Shown here in pieces: positions 32,220 to 42,390 of a stretch of DNA of 64,000 nucleotides. The first letter of the stretch is position 1, and each line of letters opens with the position of its first letter. The stretch is from assembly GCA_964450955.1 (NCBI GenBank), contig CAYVFI010000007.1, positions 62,001 to 126,000 of the forward strand, written 5' to 3'. The translations under genes and the position numbers were made by a program. This DNA is from CAYNWT01 sp964450955. Its GTDB lineage: Bacteria; Planctomycetota; Planctomycetia; Planctomycetales; Planctomycetaceae. Under the pieces are notes generated by a model, which was given only the letters and a program-made list of their open reading frames with translations, was not told the origin of the DNA and searched no databases.

Positions 32220-34082
32220 ATGTGTGGCATTGTTGGTTATGTTGGTTTTCGTAACGCACCCGATTTCCTGATCGAGGGGCTGCACCGCCTGGAGTACCGC
32301 GGCTACGACAGCGCTGGGATTGCGGTTCATACGGATACTGGAATTCAGATCCGCAAGAAGGCTGGTCGAGTCGGCCAGTTGGAAGCGGCGGTCGAACAGT
32401 CACCCATTGGCGGCATCGTTGGCATCGGGCACACTCGCTGGGCGACACACGGTGAAACCACCGACATCAACTCGCACCCGCACTTCGGTGGGAACGGCGA
32501 TGTTGCTCTGGTTCATAACGGCGTGATTGAGAACTACCTCTCACTACGTAACCAGTTGCAGGAACTCGGGTACGTGTTCCATTCACAAACAGACACCGAA
32601 GTTGTCTCGCACCTGGTTGCACATCACACTGAGGAACAACTGCGGCTTGGGGCTGATCCCAACGATCCGCAGACGTACGCCAAAGCGGTTCGAGCCACAA
32701 CAGAACGCCTTAAAGGCACCTACGGTCTGGCTGTGCTGTTTAACAAACTGCCTGGCCTGCTGATTGCCTCTCGCGCTGGCAGTCCGCTTGTTATTGGTGT
32801 CGGCGATGGTGAGTTCTTCCTGGCCAGCGATGCCAGTCCGCTGGTCGGTTACACCAAGGACGTCGTGTACCTGAAGGAACACGAACTGGTCGTGCTGACC
32901 AAAGATGAAATGCATGTTTCGCATCGTGACAACGGCAGCGTGGCGCCGGCCGTCCAAACGCTCGACCAGGTCGCCGGTGACGTCGAACTTGGTGAGTTCG
33001 AACATTACATGCTGAAAGAAATCTACGAACAACCACAGGCAATCGAAAACGCACTGCGTGGTCGGTTTGACGAAGACGAAGCGACTGCCAGGCTGGACGG
33101 ACTGAACCTGTCACCACAGCAGTTACGACGTATCAACCGCGTGGTTTTCACCGCGTGCGGAACCAGCTGGCACGCCGGACTTGTAGGTGAGTATTTGCTG
33201 GAAGAGTTTGCTCGAATCCCAACCGAAGTCGAATACGCCAGCGAACTGCGGTATCGCAACCCGCCACTGGATCACAACACACTGGTCTTTGCCATCACGC
33301 AAAGTGGCGAGACCGCCGATACCCTGGCCGCGCTGCGTGAATGCAAACGAAAAGGCCACGCGTCGCTGGCGATTTGTAACGTTGTCGGTTCCACCATCGC
33401 TCGCGAAACCGACGGAGGTTTGTACCTGCACGCCGGACCGGAAATCGGCGTCGCATCAACCAAGGCGTTCACGTCGCAGGTCACCGTGCTGACTTTGCTG
33501 GCATTGTATTTTGGACGAATGCGACACCTTTCGGTTCCCGCTGGCGAACGCATCATCGGGCACCTTAAAGAGATGCCAAACACAATGCGCCGCGCGTTGG
33601 AATGCCATAACGAAGTCAAGCGAATCGCGGCCAAGTACGCTGAGTTCGATAACTTTCTGTACCTTGGGCGGCTGTATAACTTCCCGGTCGCTTTGGAAGG
33701 CGCGCTGAAGCTGAAGGAAATTAGCTACGTGCACGCTGAAGGCTACCCGGCAGCAGAAATGAAACACGGCCCCATTGCTTTGGTTGATGAAAAGACGCCA
33801 AGCATCTTCGTGGTTCCACGCGGTCAGATTTATCCGAAGGTCATGAGCAACCTGGAAGAGGTCCGCGCTCGCAAGGGGCCGGTCATCGCCATTGCATGCG
33901 AAGGCGACACGAAGATCGCGAAAATGGCGGACGATGTTATCTTTGTACCGGATGTCGAAGAGTACCTGCAGCCGCTGGTTACATCGGTGCCGCTGCAGCT
34001 TCTGTCCTACCACATCGCGCTGCACCGAGGTTGCAATGTCGACCGACCAAGAAATCTCGCCAAGAGCGTAACCGTGGAATAA
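32220..34082 (+). CDS. glmS: Glutamine-fructose-6-phosphate aminotransferase
   Basis: A 620-residue protein starting MCGIVGYVGFRN. The Cys at residue 2 becomes the N-terminal nucleophile of the glutaminase domain (to about 240). Two SIS sugar-isomerase domains follow (GTSWHAGLVGEYLLEEF and GRLYNFPVALEGALKLKEIS), with the usual C-terminal DRPRNLAKSVTVE. It makes glucosamine-6-phosphate for cell-envelope amino sugars. ATG at 32220 is fixed by the need for Cys2. It converges on the GGDEF/EAL gene and a hairpin at 34107-34130 separates them. Confidence 0.98.
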   Translation: MCGIVGYVGFRNAPDFLIEGLHRLEYRGYDSAGIAVHTDTGIQIRKKAGRVGQLEAAVEQSPIGGIVGIGHTRWATHGETTDINSHPHFGGNGDVALVHNGVIENYLSLRNQLQELGYVFHSQTDTEVVSHLVAHHTEEQLRLGADPNDPQTYAKAVRATTERLKGTYGLAVLFNKLPGLLIASRAGSPLVIGVGDGEFFLASDASPLVGYTKDVVYLKEHELVVLTKDEMHVSHRDNGSVAPAVQTLDQVAGDVELGEFEHYMLKEIYEQPQAIENALRGRFDEDEATARLDGLNLSPQQLRRINRVVFTACGTSWHAGLVGEYLLEEFARIPTEVEYASELRYRNPPLDHNTLVFAITQSGETADTLAALRECKRKGHASLAICNVVGSTIARETDGGLYLHAGPEIGVASTKAFTSQVTVLTLLALYFGRMRHLSVPAGERIIGHLKEMPNTMRRALECHNEVKRIAAKYAEFDNFLYLGRLYNFPVALEGALKLKEISYVHAEGYPAAEMKHGPIALVDEKTPSIFVVPRGQIYPKVMSNLEEVRARKGPVIAIACEGDTKIAKMADDVIFVPDVEEYLQPLVTSVPLQLLSYHIALHRGCNVDRPRNLAKSVTVE

Positions 34083-34106
34083 CGGGTTCGCGTTTCCTAA
34101 ACCCCA

Positions 34107-34130
34107 CCGGCAGGCTTAGCTGCCTGCCGG
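34107..34130. terminator. Hairpin between convergent genes
   Basis: A perfect 9-bp stem CCGGCAGGC / GCCTGCCGG with a 6-base loop lies 25 bases after glmS. The stem includes the last codons of the opposite gene. It has no clear T tract, so it may work as a two-way barrier or with Rho rather than as a canonical terminator. Confidence 0.55.
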
Positions 34131-36281
34131 AACCATTTCGGTTCCGCTGACCGGCGCCGACAGAATTCCATAGTTCATTTGTTCTCGTAGCAAATCTTCG
34201 ATCGCGATTGGCTTTGAGTACAGGTAGCCCTGACCCCAGTGGCAGCCGGATGACTTCAACAAGTCGTGCTGCAACTGAGTTTCGATGCCCTCAGCCACGA
34301 TCTTCAAATCCAATGCGCGTCCCATATCAATGACGGCGTTGATGAGCGGCATAGTGCTGGAATCTGTCTCCGCAACGAACGATCTATCCAGCTTCAGCAC
34401 ATCGACCGGGAACTGTTTCAGATACTTCAGCGACGAATGGCCGGCTCCAAAGTCATCCAAAGCCACACGAACGCCGGTGTCTTTAACTTCGCGGAACACG
34501 CGGGAAGCGTGTTCGAAATCAGCGAACAAAACACTCTCGGTAATCTCCAGTGTCAGCCAGCGCGGATCCAATCCACTTTCGGCCAAAGCCGAACGGATAA
34601 GTTCGCCGAAGTCTTCACGCTGCACCTGAATCGACGAGATATTGACGTTCACCGAAATCTCTTCGCCGGTGACAGTCGCAAAGTCGGCGGCATCCTGGCA
34701 CGCCCGGAATAAAACCTGACGCCCAAGTTCGACAATGGCCCCGCTGGCTTCGGCGATTTCGATAAAGTGATAAGGACTTAGTAACCCACGCGTCGGGTGT
34801 TCCCACCGCGCCAACGCTTCGATCCCGCGGATGCTTTTGTCATGCATATTGACGATGGGCTGATAGTGGTTCACGATTTCGCTTCGCGTTAGCCCAACGG
34901 CCAGTTCATCTCTGATTGACATCTGCTTGCAAAGGTCTGTGTACATGTTGCTTTGAAACACCACGACCTTGTCATCAACCGACTCTTTGGCGCGGTACAT
35001 CGCAATGTCCGCATTTCGGAAAAGCGTCTCCGCTGTTGGTGAGGTGGTCGATGTCGCCACGCCGACACTGGCTTTCACAGACCAGCGACGTGCCGCGTTG
35101 GACTGGGAACCGTCTTCGGGGACCTGCTGCAACGACGCCAGAACCTTGTTCGCCACGAGTTCTGCATCTTCAATCCGGCGAATCGATGGCAACAAAACTC
35201 CAAACTCATCGCCGCCAAGTCGAGCCACAACGTCGGAGGCCCGAACTGCCTGCTTCAGGTCGTGAGCCACCTGCACCAGAAGCTTGTCGCCCGCCTGGTG
35301 CCCCTGGTGATCGTTGATGCTTTTGAAATCGTCCAGGTCAATAAACAGAATCGCAACTTCGTCTTTGCCACTTAACGCTTCAGCCACACGGCGTTCAAAC
35401 AGAGTCCGGTTTGGTAAGTCGGTTAGCGGATCGTGGAGAGCCTGATGTCGAAGTTGGTTTTGCAACCGCTGCTTTTCGGTTACATCCTGAGCCAGCAACA
35501 ATAAGTCGTTGTTCAGCGTCAGGGCGATTCGTGATTCGAAGCAGGATCCACTTTCACCCAGGGTAAACGAAAACGGAACAACCTTCGCTCCGTGATTCAG
35601 ATCGTAAGCAATCGATTGCCAGTTCGCCGCGCACTTCGGAATCAGCTCGCTCACGCTACGGCCGACGATGGCTTCTACTGGAATCGGGAGTTGTTCAGGC
35701 CGGGTCGCTCGCAGTTCCAGAACCTCTCCAAACTGTGTCATCCGGATCAGCAAATCGCCAGCCGCGTTCAAGTCATGCGCCAGCGACTCTTCGGCTCGAG
35801 AAAGCCGATCCTTCTCGTCAGCAGCACTGCGGAGTTCAGTCAGCACTTCTTCCAAATCCTGCAACTGAGTGTTTTGCGCGGCGCGAAGGAAGATGTTTTC
35901 TAAGGTTGCGTCATGCGGAGCAATATCGTGGATGCGCAGGTTGTGCTTCTGAAGTTCCTCCATGGACTCCAGCCATGGCGAACCAAGAAAAATAATGTTG
36001 TCACGGTCCCTGACGAATTGACCCCGCAGGCGTGCATCGCGACCGTTCATCTGCAGAAAGACAAGCTTGTTAAGCTGTTCCGCGATGACTTCAAAACGCA
36101 ACTCAAACCCCGCCCGAGCGATATGGAAGAAATCGGTCAGCTGTCTGCCAGCAACAATCCTGTCGTTCATTCGCGCCAGCGACGGGCCAACCTTGAGAAT
36201 CGCAGAGGTTCGGTCGATCGCGATCCGGAACGGGAAAATGTCGTCCCGGTGTGCGAAATCAGCGGAAGTGGTTGCTTGCAT
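34116..36281 (-). CDS. HNOBA-GGDEF-EAL cyclic-di-GMP protein
   Basis: A 721-residue protein. The N-terminal 130 residues match the HNOB-associated domain (FPFRIAIDRTSAILKVGPSL, then RLRGQFVRDRDNIIFLGSPW and HDIAPHDATLENIF), which usually works with an H-NOX nitric-oxide sensor. A PAS-like segment (about 165-275) follows, then GGDEF with intact ARLGGDEFGVLL, then EAL with EALARW, DDFGAGHSSLKYL and KIVAEGIET. Both catalytic signatures look intact, so it may make or degrade c-di-GMP. No H-NOX gene is adjacent. No membrane segment, so it is cytoplasmic. Confidence 0.92.
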   Translation of the reverse strand: MQATTSADFAHRDDIFPFRIAIDRTSAILKVGPSLARMNDRIVAGRQLTDFFHIARAGFELRFEVIAEQLNKLVFLQMNGRDARLRGQFVRDRDNIIFLGSPWLESMEELQKHNLRIHDIAPHDATLENIFLRAAQNTQLQDLEEVLTELRSAADEKDRLSRAEESLAHDLNAAGDLLIRMTQFGEVLELRATRPEQLPIPVEAIVGRSVSELIPKCAANWQSIAYDLNHGAKVVPFSFTLGESGSCFESRIALTLNNDLLLLAQDVTEKQRLQNQLRHQALHDPLTDLPNRTLFERRVAEALSGKDEVAILFIDLDDFKSINDHQGHQAGDKLLVQVAHDLKQAVRASDVVARLGGDEFGVLLPSIRRIEDAELVANKVLASLQQVPEDGSQSNAARRWSVKASVGVATSTTSPTAETLFRNADIAMYRAKESVDDKVVVFQSNMYTDLCKQMSIRDELAVGLTRSEIVNHYQPIVNMHDKSIRGIEALARWEHPTRGLLSPYHFIEIAEASGAIVELGRQVLFRACQDAADFATVTGEEISVNVNISSIQVQREDFGELIRSALAESGLDPRWLTLEITESVLFADFEHASRVFREVKDTGVRVALDDFGAGHSSLKYLKQFPVDVLKLDRSFVAETDSSTMPLINAVIDMGRALDLKIVAEGIETQLQHDLLKSSGCHWGQGYLYSKPIAIEDLLREQMNYGILSAPVSGTEMVPAGS

Positions 36282-36535
36282 CGCTCACTACTTCGAAATG
36301 GGGTCCGATTGCGGTGTGGGCAGACTGACCACACGCGAAGAATTTGCCGAGGTCTGCCGCCGGTATCGGGCCCCAAAACGACACACCTTTGAAGTGTGCG
36401 TTGTGTTTTCGCAACATGGACCATCAATTCGAACAACTCACCAAACCCGGTGAAACGGTTGTACGAGTTGCCCCTTTTGAATTGGCTCCAGCCTGCGTTT
36501 ATCGCTACGTCCGACGTCAAAATCGGGGCGATTGG

Positions 36536-37966
36536 TCAGACCAGAATGTCATGCACCACTTTGCCGCTGACGTCTGTCAGCCGGAAATCACGACCCTGAA
36601 AGCGGTAGGTCAGCCGTGTATGATCGATACCAAACAGATGCAGCATCGTGGCGTGCAAATCATGCACATGAACCTTGTTCTCGACCGCCTCGTAACCAAG
36701 TTCGTCCGTCGCACCCCAGTTGAATCCGGGTTTAATTCCGCCACCTGCCATCCAACAGGAAAAGCCCCTGATGTGATGATCGCGGCCGGAACCCTGAGCC
36801 ATCGGAGTACGTCCGAACTCACCACCCCAGATGACCAGTGTGTCATCCAGCATCCCGCGCTGCTTCAGGTCTTTCACCAGCGCCGCGCTGCCTTGATCGA
36901 CCAGCTTCGCCGTAACTTTCGCACCATTCCTGATGCCGCCGTGATGGTCCCAACCACGGTGATACAACTGAATAAACCGCACGCCGCGTTCTGCCAGTCG
37001 CCGAGCCAGCAGGCAGTTCGAACCGAACGAACCATCCGCGCCTTTGGTGCCGTACATGTCCAACACGTGTTTTGGTTCTTTCGAAATGTCCATCAATTCG
37101 GGCACCGAAGTTTGCATTCTAAACGCCAGTTCGTATTGCGCGATGCGAGTTGCAATTTCAGGATCGTTGTAGGTCTGGTTGCCGATCCGATTCAGCGCCT
37201 GCGTCGCGCGGATGACCTCCAGTTGGTTGTCCAGGTCAACGCCTTGGGGGCTCTTGACGTACAAAACAGGATCGCCCTGCGAACGAAATTCCACACCCTG
37301 AAACCGGCTCGGCAAGAACCCACTATGCCACTGCCGCGCGGCGATAGGTTGTGACTGTCCGCCGCCGACTGACGTTAGCACTACGTAGCCAGGCAAGTCT
37401 TCGCACTCGCTTCCCAAACCGTACAGCAACCATGAACCCATTGACGGTCGGCCGGGGATAGACGTTCCCGTGTTCATCAGTGTGTGAGCCGGATCGTGGT
37501 TAATCTGTTCGGTCTGCAGCGATCGGACGATGCAAATGTCGTCGGCAATTGATCCAATGTTCGGCAGGATCGTATTGATCATCTGCCCGGACTCCCCGTA
37601 CTTCTTAAACGGGTGCTGCGGTCCAAGACACGTCAGCTTGTTTGCCTGTCCCTGCAACTGCGCGATCTGCTTGCCTTTGGTGTAAGACTTCGGCATTGGC
37701 TTGCCGTCCATCTCAGCCAACCTTGGCTTGTAGTCCAGCGTCTCAAGGTGCGATGGTCCGCCCGCCATGCACAGGTGAATCACCCGCCTAATCTTCTGCG
37801 GCCCCTGAAACGATCGCGCAACACCGTCCCATTTCGGAACCGCCACATCGTCCTGCGCAAGCAACTGTTGGTTCAAAATCGAACCCAACGCCAACGCGCC
37901 CACTCCGTAAGAGCTGCGTTGCAGAAACGTTCGACGACAAAGCTGACTGGCAAGGGGATTCGTCAT
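36536..37966 (-). CDS. DUF1501 family exported protein
   Basis: About 476 residues from the ATG at 37966, with a Tat-type signal CRRTFLQRSSYGVGALALGS near residue 9. Family motifs include CMAGGPSHLETLDYKP, SMGSWLLYGLGSE, WGGEFGRTPM and a final ATMLHLFGIDH. DUF1501 belongs to the alkaline-phosphatase-like/sulfatase clan and is abundant in planctomycetes, usually next to DUF1549/DUF1553 cytochrome-like genes. No such partner is present here. Enzymatic role unknown. ATG is preceded by GAGG about 10 bases away. Confidence 0.93.
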   Translation of the reverse strand: MTNPLASQLCRRTFLQRSSYGVGALALGSILNQQLLAQDDVAVPKWDGVARSFQGPQKIRRVIHLCMAGGPSHLETLDYKPRLAEMDGKPMPKSYTKGKQIAQLQGQANKLTCLGPQHPFKKYGESGQMINTILPNIGSIADDICIVRSLQTEQINHDPAHTLMNTGTSIPGRPSMGSWLLYGLGSECEDLPGYVVLTSVGGGQSQPIAARQWHSGFLPSRFQGVEFRSQGDPVLYVKSPQGVDLDNQLEVIRATQALNRIGNQTYNDPEIATRIAQYELAFRMQTSVPELMDISKEPKHVLDMYGTKGADGSFGSNCLLARRLAERGVRFIQLYHRGWDHHGGIRNGAKVTAKLVDQGSAALVKDLKQRGMLDDTLVIWGGEFGRTPMAQGSGRDHHIRGFSCWMAGGGIKPGFNWGATDELGYEAVENKVHVHDLHATMLHLFGIDHTRLTYRFQGRDFRLTDVSGKVVHDILV

Positions 37967-38504
37967 GTTATCTCGTACCTCTTTGAACGTGACTATCATG
38001 GTACCGCGAACCCGGCTGCGAGGCACGACACATCGTCATTCTGTCACAACGCCGGCTTCCAGCAGCGAGAAAGAGGGCGAACCAGAAATTTAGAGTGACC
38101 AGGTGTGACACTCACCCCGGCACAGGCGCTTGAACGTCAGATTCTCCTTCTGCAGCATGGCTCAACAGATCGAACACGGAGTAATCGTGCATGTGTTTTG
38201 GTTGAACGTCGAAAAGTGGGAAGGACTCCGCCGCACCGGCTTGACCAGACAGGCCGCCGCCTTTGACAGCGGCAGCAACGTCATCTGAATCAACGTCCCG
38301 GGGCAACAACCGGGCCACTGGGAGGCAACAACGGAGCCACCGGCAACAATAGAGCCCCCACTTTATAGACCGGGAAAAACACCGCGAACCACTCGTACCG
38401 CGTTCCAACAAGCCACGCGCCCAAGAACACACAATCGGTGGTTACCTTGGTGGTTGCATCTCGGGGGTATCAGGCACTATCAGCGATGAACCCCAGAATG
38501 CAGA
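37967..38504. other. Gap upstream of DUF1501 gene
   Basis: About 540 bases. A 106-residue minus-strand frame (38112-38432) has no recognised domain and an odd composition, so I do not call it. Promoter of the DUF1501 gene probably lies in 37967-38100. Confidence 0.4.
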
Positions 38505-38535
38505 AAGCCCTGTTTTCGCTGGGAAAACAGGGCTT
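38505..38535 (-). terminator. Strong hairpin downstream of tRNA-Val
   Basis: A perfect 13-bp stem AAGCCCTGTTTTC / GAAAACAGGGCTT with a 5-base loop, 38 bases beyond the tRNA 3' end. The T tract is poor, so termination is likely but not certain. Confidence 0.55.
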
Positions 38536-38570
38536 CTGATAGTTCAGGATAGTGAGGGGAATCACTATCT

Positions 38571-38646
<76 letters not shown>

Positions 38647-38697
38647 GCTCCCGGGAGTATCTCGCACTCGCCGGCTTCTGGCAAGTGTATTCGGGGG

Positions 38698-40788
38698 TTA
38701 AGTTTGGTTGGGTGACTGATGGGGTTCCAGGATCGTACGTCGAGCGATCGCGGCAGCTTTGGCGGCGGCGGTTGCCAGGTTCTGAAATTCCGCCTGGGCC
38801 CGCACACTTCGATCTGCCGGGCGATTCCACTGGCCGTCGCTACCAAGGTGACGGGCCTTGCTGGTGTCCCGCATACATTGGTTAAGAATGTCGATAACGG
38901 AGTTGCGACATTCAATATCGTCGATCGGAACCAAAACTTCGACTCGGCGATCAAGGTTTCGTGGCATCCAATCGGCGCTGCTAAGGAAGACTCGCTTGTC
39001 ACCGCCGTGAAGGAAGTACAGGATCCGAGAGTGTTCCAAATACCGATCAACAATACTGACGACACTGATGTTCTCACTGAGTCCCGGGACACCCGGCTTC
39101 AGGCAACAGATGCCTCGGATATTGAGCTGAATCTGCACTCCGGCCTGCGACGCTTCGTACAGCGCGTCGATGATCGTCGGGTCGACCAGCGAATTCAGCT
39201 TAGCCATGATCCGACCTTCGTGGCCGTTTTCGCAACGCGTGCGCTCGACACGAATCATCTCAAGCAGCCGGCGTCGGAGACTAACCGGCGCGATTTCGAT
39301 TTTCCGGAAGCCTTGCGGTTGTGAGTACCCGCAGATCGCGTTGAAGCATGTCAGTGCGTCGGCTCCATAGGCGTCTTTGGCTGTGAAGTAGCTAATGTCG
39401 GTGTAGAACCGGGCCGTGATTTCGTTGTAGTTGCCGGTGGCAAAATGCACGTAGCGTTGAAAGCCCTGCGGTTCGCGTCGCACGACAGCACAGATTTTGG
39501 CATGCGTTTTCAGACTCTTGACTCCGTAGATAACCTGAACGCCCGCGTGTTCAAGCTGTCTGGCCCAATCAATGTTGCGCTGTTCGTCGAAGCGGGCTTT
39601 GAGTTCAACGAGAACCGTGACTTGCTTGCCAGCTTCGGATGCTCGAAGTAACGCGTTAACGATCGGGCTGTTTCGGCTTGTCCGGTAGAGTGTTTGTTTG
39701 ATTGCGACGACGTCCGGATCTGTCGCAGCTTCTTCGATGAACCGCACAACGGTATTGAAGCTTTCATACGGATGATGCAGCAGGATGTCGCGTTCTTTGA
39801 TTTGATCGAATAGCAAACGGTGAGGTTCGATTCGAGCCGATCGTTGCGAGCCCCAGTCCTCATACCGGAGCGATTCAAACCCGGGCAGTTCAGCCAGTCG
39901 TGAGAAGCCTGCCGGGTCCAGCGGTCCGGCACATTCGAACGTGAATTCATCCGTGATCGAAAGTGAAGACTGCAGGAACGACTTGATTTCCCGGCACGGA
40001 GTGCTGGAGAGTTCCAGACGAACACAAAAGCTATCGCGACGCTGCCGGAGCACTTCTTCGATGCCGCTTAGGAAGTCGGCGGCTTCGTCTTCGTCCAGAC
40101 TGAAGTCGGCGTTGCGGGTCATGCGGAACAGTGCCGTGGACACAACTTCTTCGCCCGGGAAAAATCCCTGCACAAAGTGCGTGACAACGTCTTCAGCCAG
40201 CATATATTCGTAGCCGCCCGCGGATGGTAGCGTGACGAACCGCATTGTAGAACGACCGAACGGGATGACTGCGAATCGCGGATCTTCAGAATCAGGAGCC
40301 GGCGTTAGCTGCACACAGACGTTTATGGTTCCGCTAAGAAGCAGCGGGAAGCCGCGTCCGTCTCCAACGGCCATTGGTGTCAGGACAGATTGGATCTGGT
40401 CGTTGAATACGTGTTCGACGACGCTGGCTTGTTCTTCTGTCAGCAGCGCTGCAGAGACACGCTTGATTCCACTGGCGGCGAGCTGTGGTTCGATCTGTTC
40501 CAGGAGACACTCGTACTGAGCGTGGGTCATGGAATGAACGGCTTTGCCGATCGCTTCAAGTTGCTGATGAACCGACAGACCTTGCGGATCAAGCTTATCG
40601 GATTTGCCCCGCAGTGCCGTCTGCAGACCGCCGACTCGGACCATGAAGAACTCGTCAAGGTTTGACGCTGTAATCGCCAGAAACTTCAGACGTTCCAGTA
40701 ATGGAATGGAACCATCCTGCGCTTCTTCCAGCACGCGCAGGTTGAAGTCCAGCCAGCTGAGTTCGCGATTGATGTATTGGGATTTCAT
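38698..40788 (-). CDS. ppk: Polyphosphate kinase 1
   Basis: A 696-residue protein starting MKSQYINRELSWLDFNLRVL. All four PPK1 domains are recognisable: N-terminal helical, head, and two phospholipase-D-like C-terminal domains. The phosphorylated His lies in GVKSLKTHAKICAVVR (about residue 430) and the ATP-site region in TLYRTSRNSPIV. It makes polyphosphate from ATP reversibly. It is the last gene of a three-gene operon after ppx (18-base gap) and the ROK kinase. ATG at 40788 is used; a TTG two codons upstream is not needed. Confidence 0.97.
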   Translation of the reverse strand: MKSQYINRELSWLDFNLRVLEEAQDGSIPLLERLKFLAITASNLDEFFMVRVGGLQTALRGKSDKLDPQGLSVHQQLEAIGKAVHSMTHAQYECLLEQIEPQLAASGIKRVSAALLTEEQASVVEHVFNDQIQSVLTPMAVGDGRGFPLLLSGTINVCVQLTPAPDSEDPRFAVIPFGRSTMRFVTLPSAGGYEYMLAEDVVTHFVQGFFPGEEVVSTALFRMTRNADFSLDEDEAADFLSGIEEVLRQRRDSFCVRLELSSTPCREIKSFLQSSLSITDEFTFECAGPLDPAGFSRLAELPGFESLRYEDWGSQRSARIEPHRLLFDQIKERDILLHHPYESFNTVVRFIEEAATDPDVVAIKQTLYRTSRNSPIVNALLRASEAGKQVTVLVELKARFDEQRNIDWARQLEHAGVQVIYGVKSLKTHAKICAVVRREPQGFQRYVHFATGNYNEITARFYTDISYFTAKDAYGADALTCFNAICGYSQPQGFRKIEIAPVSLRRRLLEMIRVERTRCENGHEGRIMAKLNSLVDPTIIDALYEASQAGVQIQLNIRGICCLKPGVPGLSENISVVSIVDRYLEHSRILYFLHGGDKRVFLSSADWMPRNLDRRVEVLVPIDDIECRNSVIDILNQCMRDTSKARHLGSDGQWNRPADRSVRAQAEFQNLATAAAKAAAIARRTILEPHQSPNQT

Positions 40789-40806
40789 TGACAATCCAGA
40801 GACAGG

Positions 40807-42390
40807 TTACCCAACGCGCCTGAGCAGCACCTGGAGTCCATAAGTTTCCTCAAACATTGCTCCCTTTTGTGAGAGCTCCAGTTGTTCGAGCGATAAATCT
40901 TCCACATCTTCGACTGACACAACCAGTCGCCGATTCGCGACTTCGCACTGCAGCTTTTTGATTCGCTGACTGCGCGAATGGTCCAGCGCGTCAGCCACTC
41001 GCAGGATCGCGCCCAGCTTGCACACGATGATGCGCTCTTTTCGACCCAGCGTTGAGTAGCCTTCGTGGTTTGGTTTCGGTGACGCGCGGCGGTGGTATCT
41101 GGCGACCAAAGCGACCAGCCGCAGGTCTGCGGGGCTTAGCCCAAAAATCTCACCATTGGTAACAAGGTAGTACGAATGTTTGTGGTATCCGCGCGTGCTG
41201 ATAAACAGCCCGACTTCGTGCAGAACCGCGGCGGCTCTTAGAATCAGTTCGTACTTCGGTTCCGTCAGTCGGTGCTCTTCGCTGAGTTCGCGATACAGCG
41301 TTTGAGCCAGGCTTTGGACGTGCAACGCGTGTGGTTCGTTGATCGAATATCGACGACCGAGCTCCAATGCTGAGGTGAGAATTTGTCGTTGGAAATCGTC
41401 AGACAGTAGCCGCTTTCGCGACGACATTTCGTTAAGCACGGCGTCTCGAAGAGTGAACCGAGATACCAGGACTTCCTTCGCTCCCAGCGATTCAGCCATC
41501 CGGACATAGGCCAACAACGCCGGGCCCAGGGATTCGGCGTCGGGCAGGCTAAGGTGATAACGTTCGATGATCCGATCGACACTGGTTTTCAGCAGCTTGT
41601 CCGCGAAGTCTCTCAGGACATCCAGTGACAGCTTGTTCGATCCGACCGAACCACCTTCGTTGGGTAATAGTTGCGATGTGGCGAACCGAATGTCGCCCCC
41701 GAGAGCCAGCAATTGTATATCCGCGCCCGCAGCGTGGCCTTTGATTTGTTCGACGGTGCGGTCGATGTGGCTTTCCATAATGCTGCGCACTTTGGAAAGA
41801 TCGTTCCGGAACGTTCGAATGGTTTCGCGCAGTCGCAGGGAACCCAGACGATAGTTGTGCGAGTGAATGACGTCACCGTTCCGGAGGATCAGGACGTCGG
41901 TTGTCCCGCCGCCAACTTCTGCGATGACCGTTGTGCGGCCGGCAAAAGACGGTTCGGCATCAAGTTCGGGCTGAATACCAAGGTAAGTAATACGCGCGAT
42001 TTCAGCTTCGTCGATTGGTTCAACAGTCAGGCCGGTCGCGATATAGACTCGGTCAAGAAACCGAAGTCGGTTGGTTGCTTCCTGAACCGCACTTGTGGCA
42101 ACAACGCGAATTTGATCAGTGCCGGAGAATTGATACTCCTTCAGTTTCTTCTGGTAGGCACGCAAAACGCGAACGCATTCTTCGATAGTCGACTTGCGAA
42201 TGACGCGGCGTGTAAATGTGTCTTTGCCAACGCTGACGCCCTGAACCAGGCGTTCCAAAATGCGGACATGACCGCCTGAACCGATCTCGGCGATCGCCAT
42301 CCGAATCGACGACGCGCCGATATCAATTACGGCAACCGGACGAACTCCGGCACCGACAACTTCGGGGTTTGGCGAAGTGGATGTGTTCAT
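40807..42390 (-). CDS. ppx: Exopolyphosphatase (Ppx/GppA) with HD-like domain
   Basis: About 527 residues. The actin-like ATPase fold starts with VAVIDIGASSIRMAIAEI and includes EVGGGTTDVLIL. From about residue 330 a helical HD-like domain appears (AAAVLHEVGLFISTRGYHKH). The order is that of long Ppx proteins, which remove phosphate from polyphosphate and may act on pppGpp. The start overlaps the ROK stop (ATGA). Together with ppk it sets the polyphosphate level. Confidence 0.93.
   Translation of the reverse strand: MNTSTSPNPEVVGAGVRPVAVIDIGASSIRMAIAEIGSGGHVRILERLVQGVSVGKDTFTRRVIRKSTIEECVRVLRAYQKKLKEYQFSGTDQIRVVATSAVQEATNRLRFLDRVYIATGLTVEPIDEAEIARITYLGIQPELDAEPSFAGRTTVIAEVGGGTTDVLILRNGDVIHSHNYRLGSLRLRETIRTFRNDLSKVRSIMESHIDRTVEQIKGHAAGADIQLLALGGDIRFATSQLLPNEGGSVGSNKLSLDVLRDFADKLLKTSVDRIIERYHLSLPDAESLGPALLAYVRMAESLGAKEVLVSRFTLRDAVLNEMSSRKRLLSDDFQRQILTSALELGRRYSINEPHALHVQSLAQTLYRELSEEHRLTEPKYELILRAAAVLHEVGLFISTRGYHKHSYYLVTNGEIFGLSPADLRLVALVARYHRRASPKPNHEGYSTLGRKERIIVCKLGAILRVADALDHSRSQRIKKLQCEVANRRLVVSVEDVEDLSLEQLELSQKGAMFEETYGLQVLLRRVG

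Noticed and set aside
36344..37354. 336-residue plus-strand frame over the DUF1501 gene
   Set aside because: Antisense shadow of a well-supported gene, with no recognisable domain.
38112..38432. 106-residue minus-strand frame upstream of DUF1501
   Set aside because: Composition is odd, there is no ribosome binding site and no motif. It was left as part of an empty gap.
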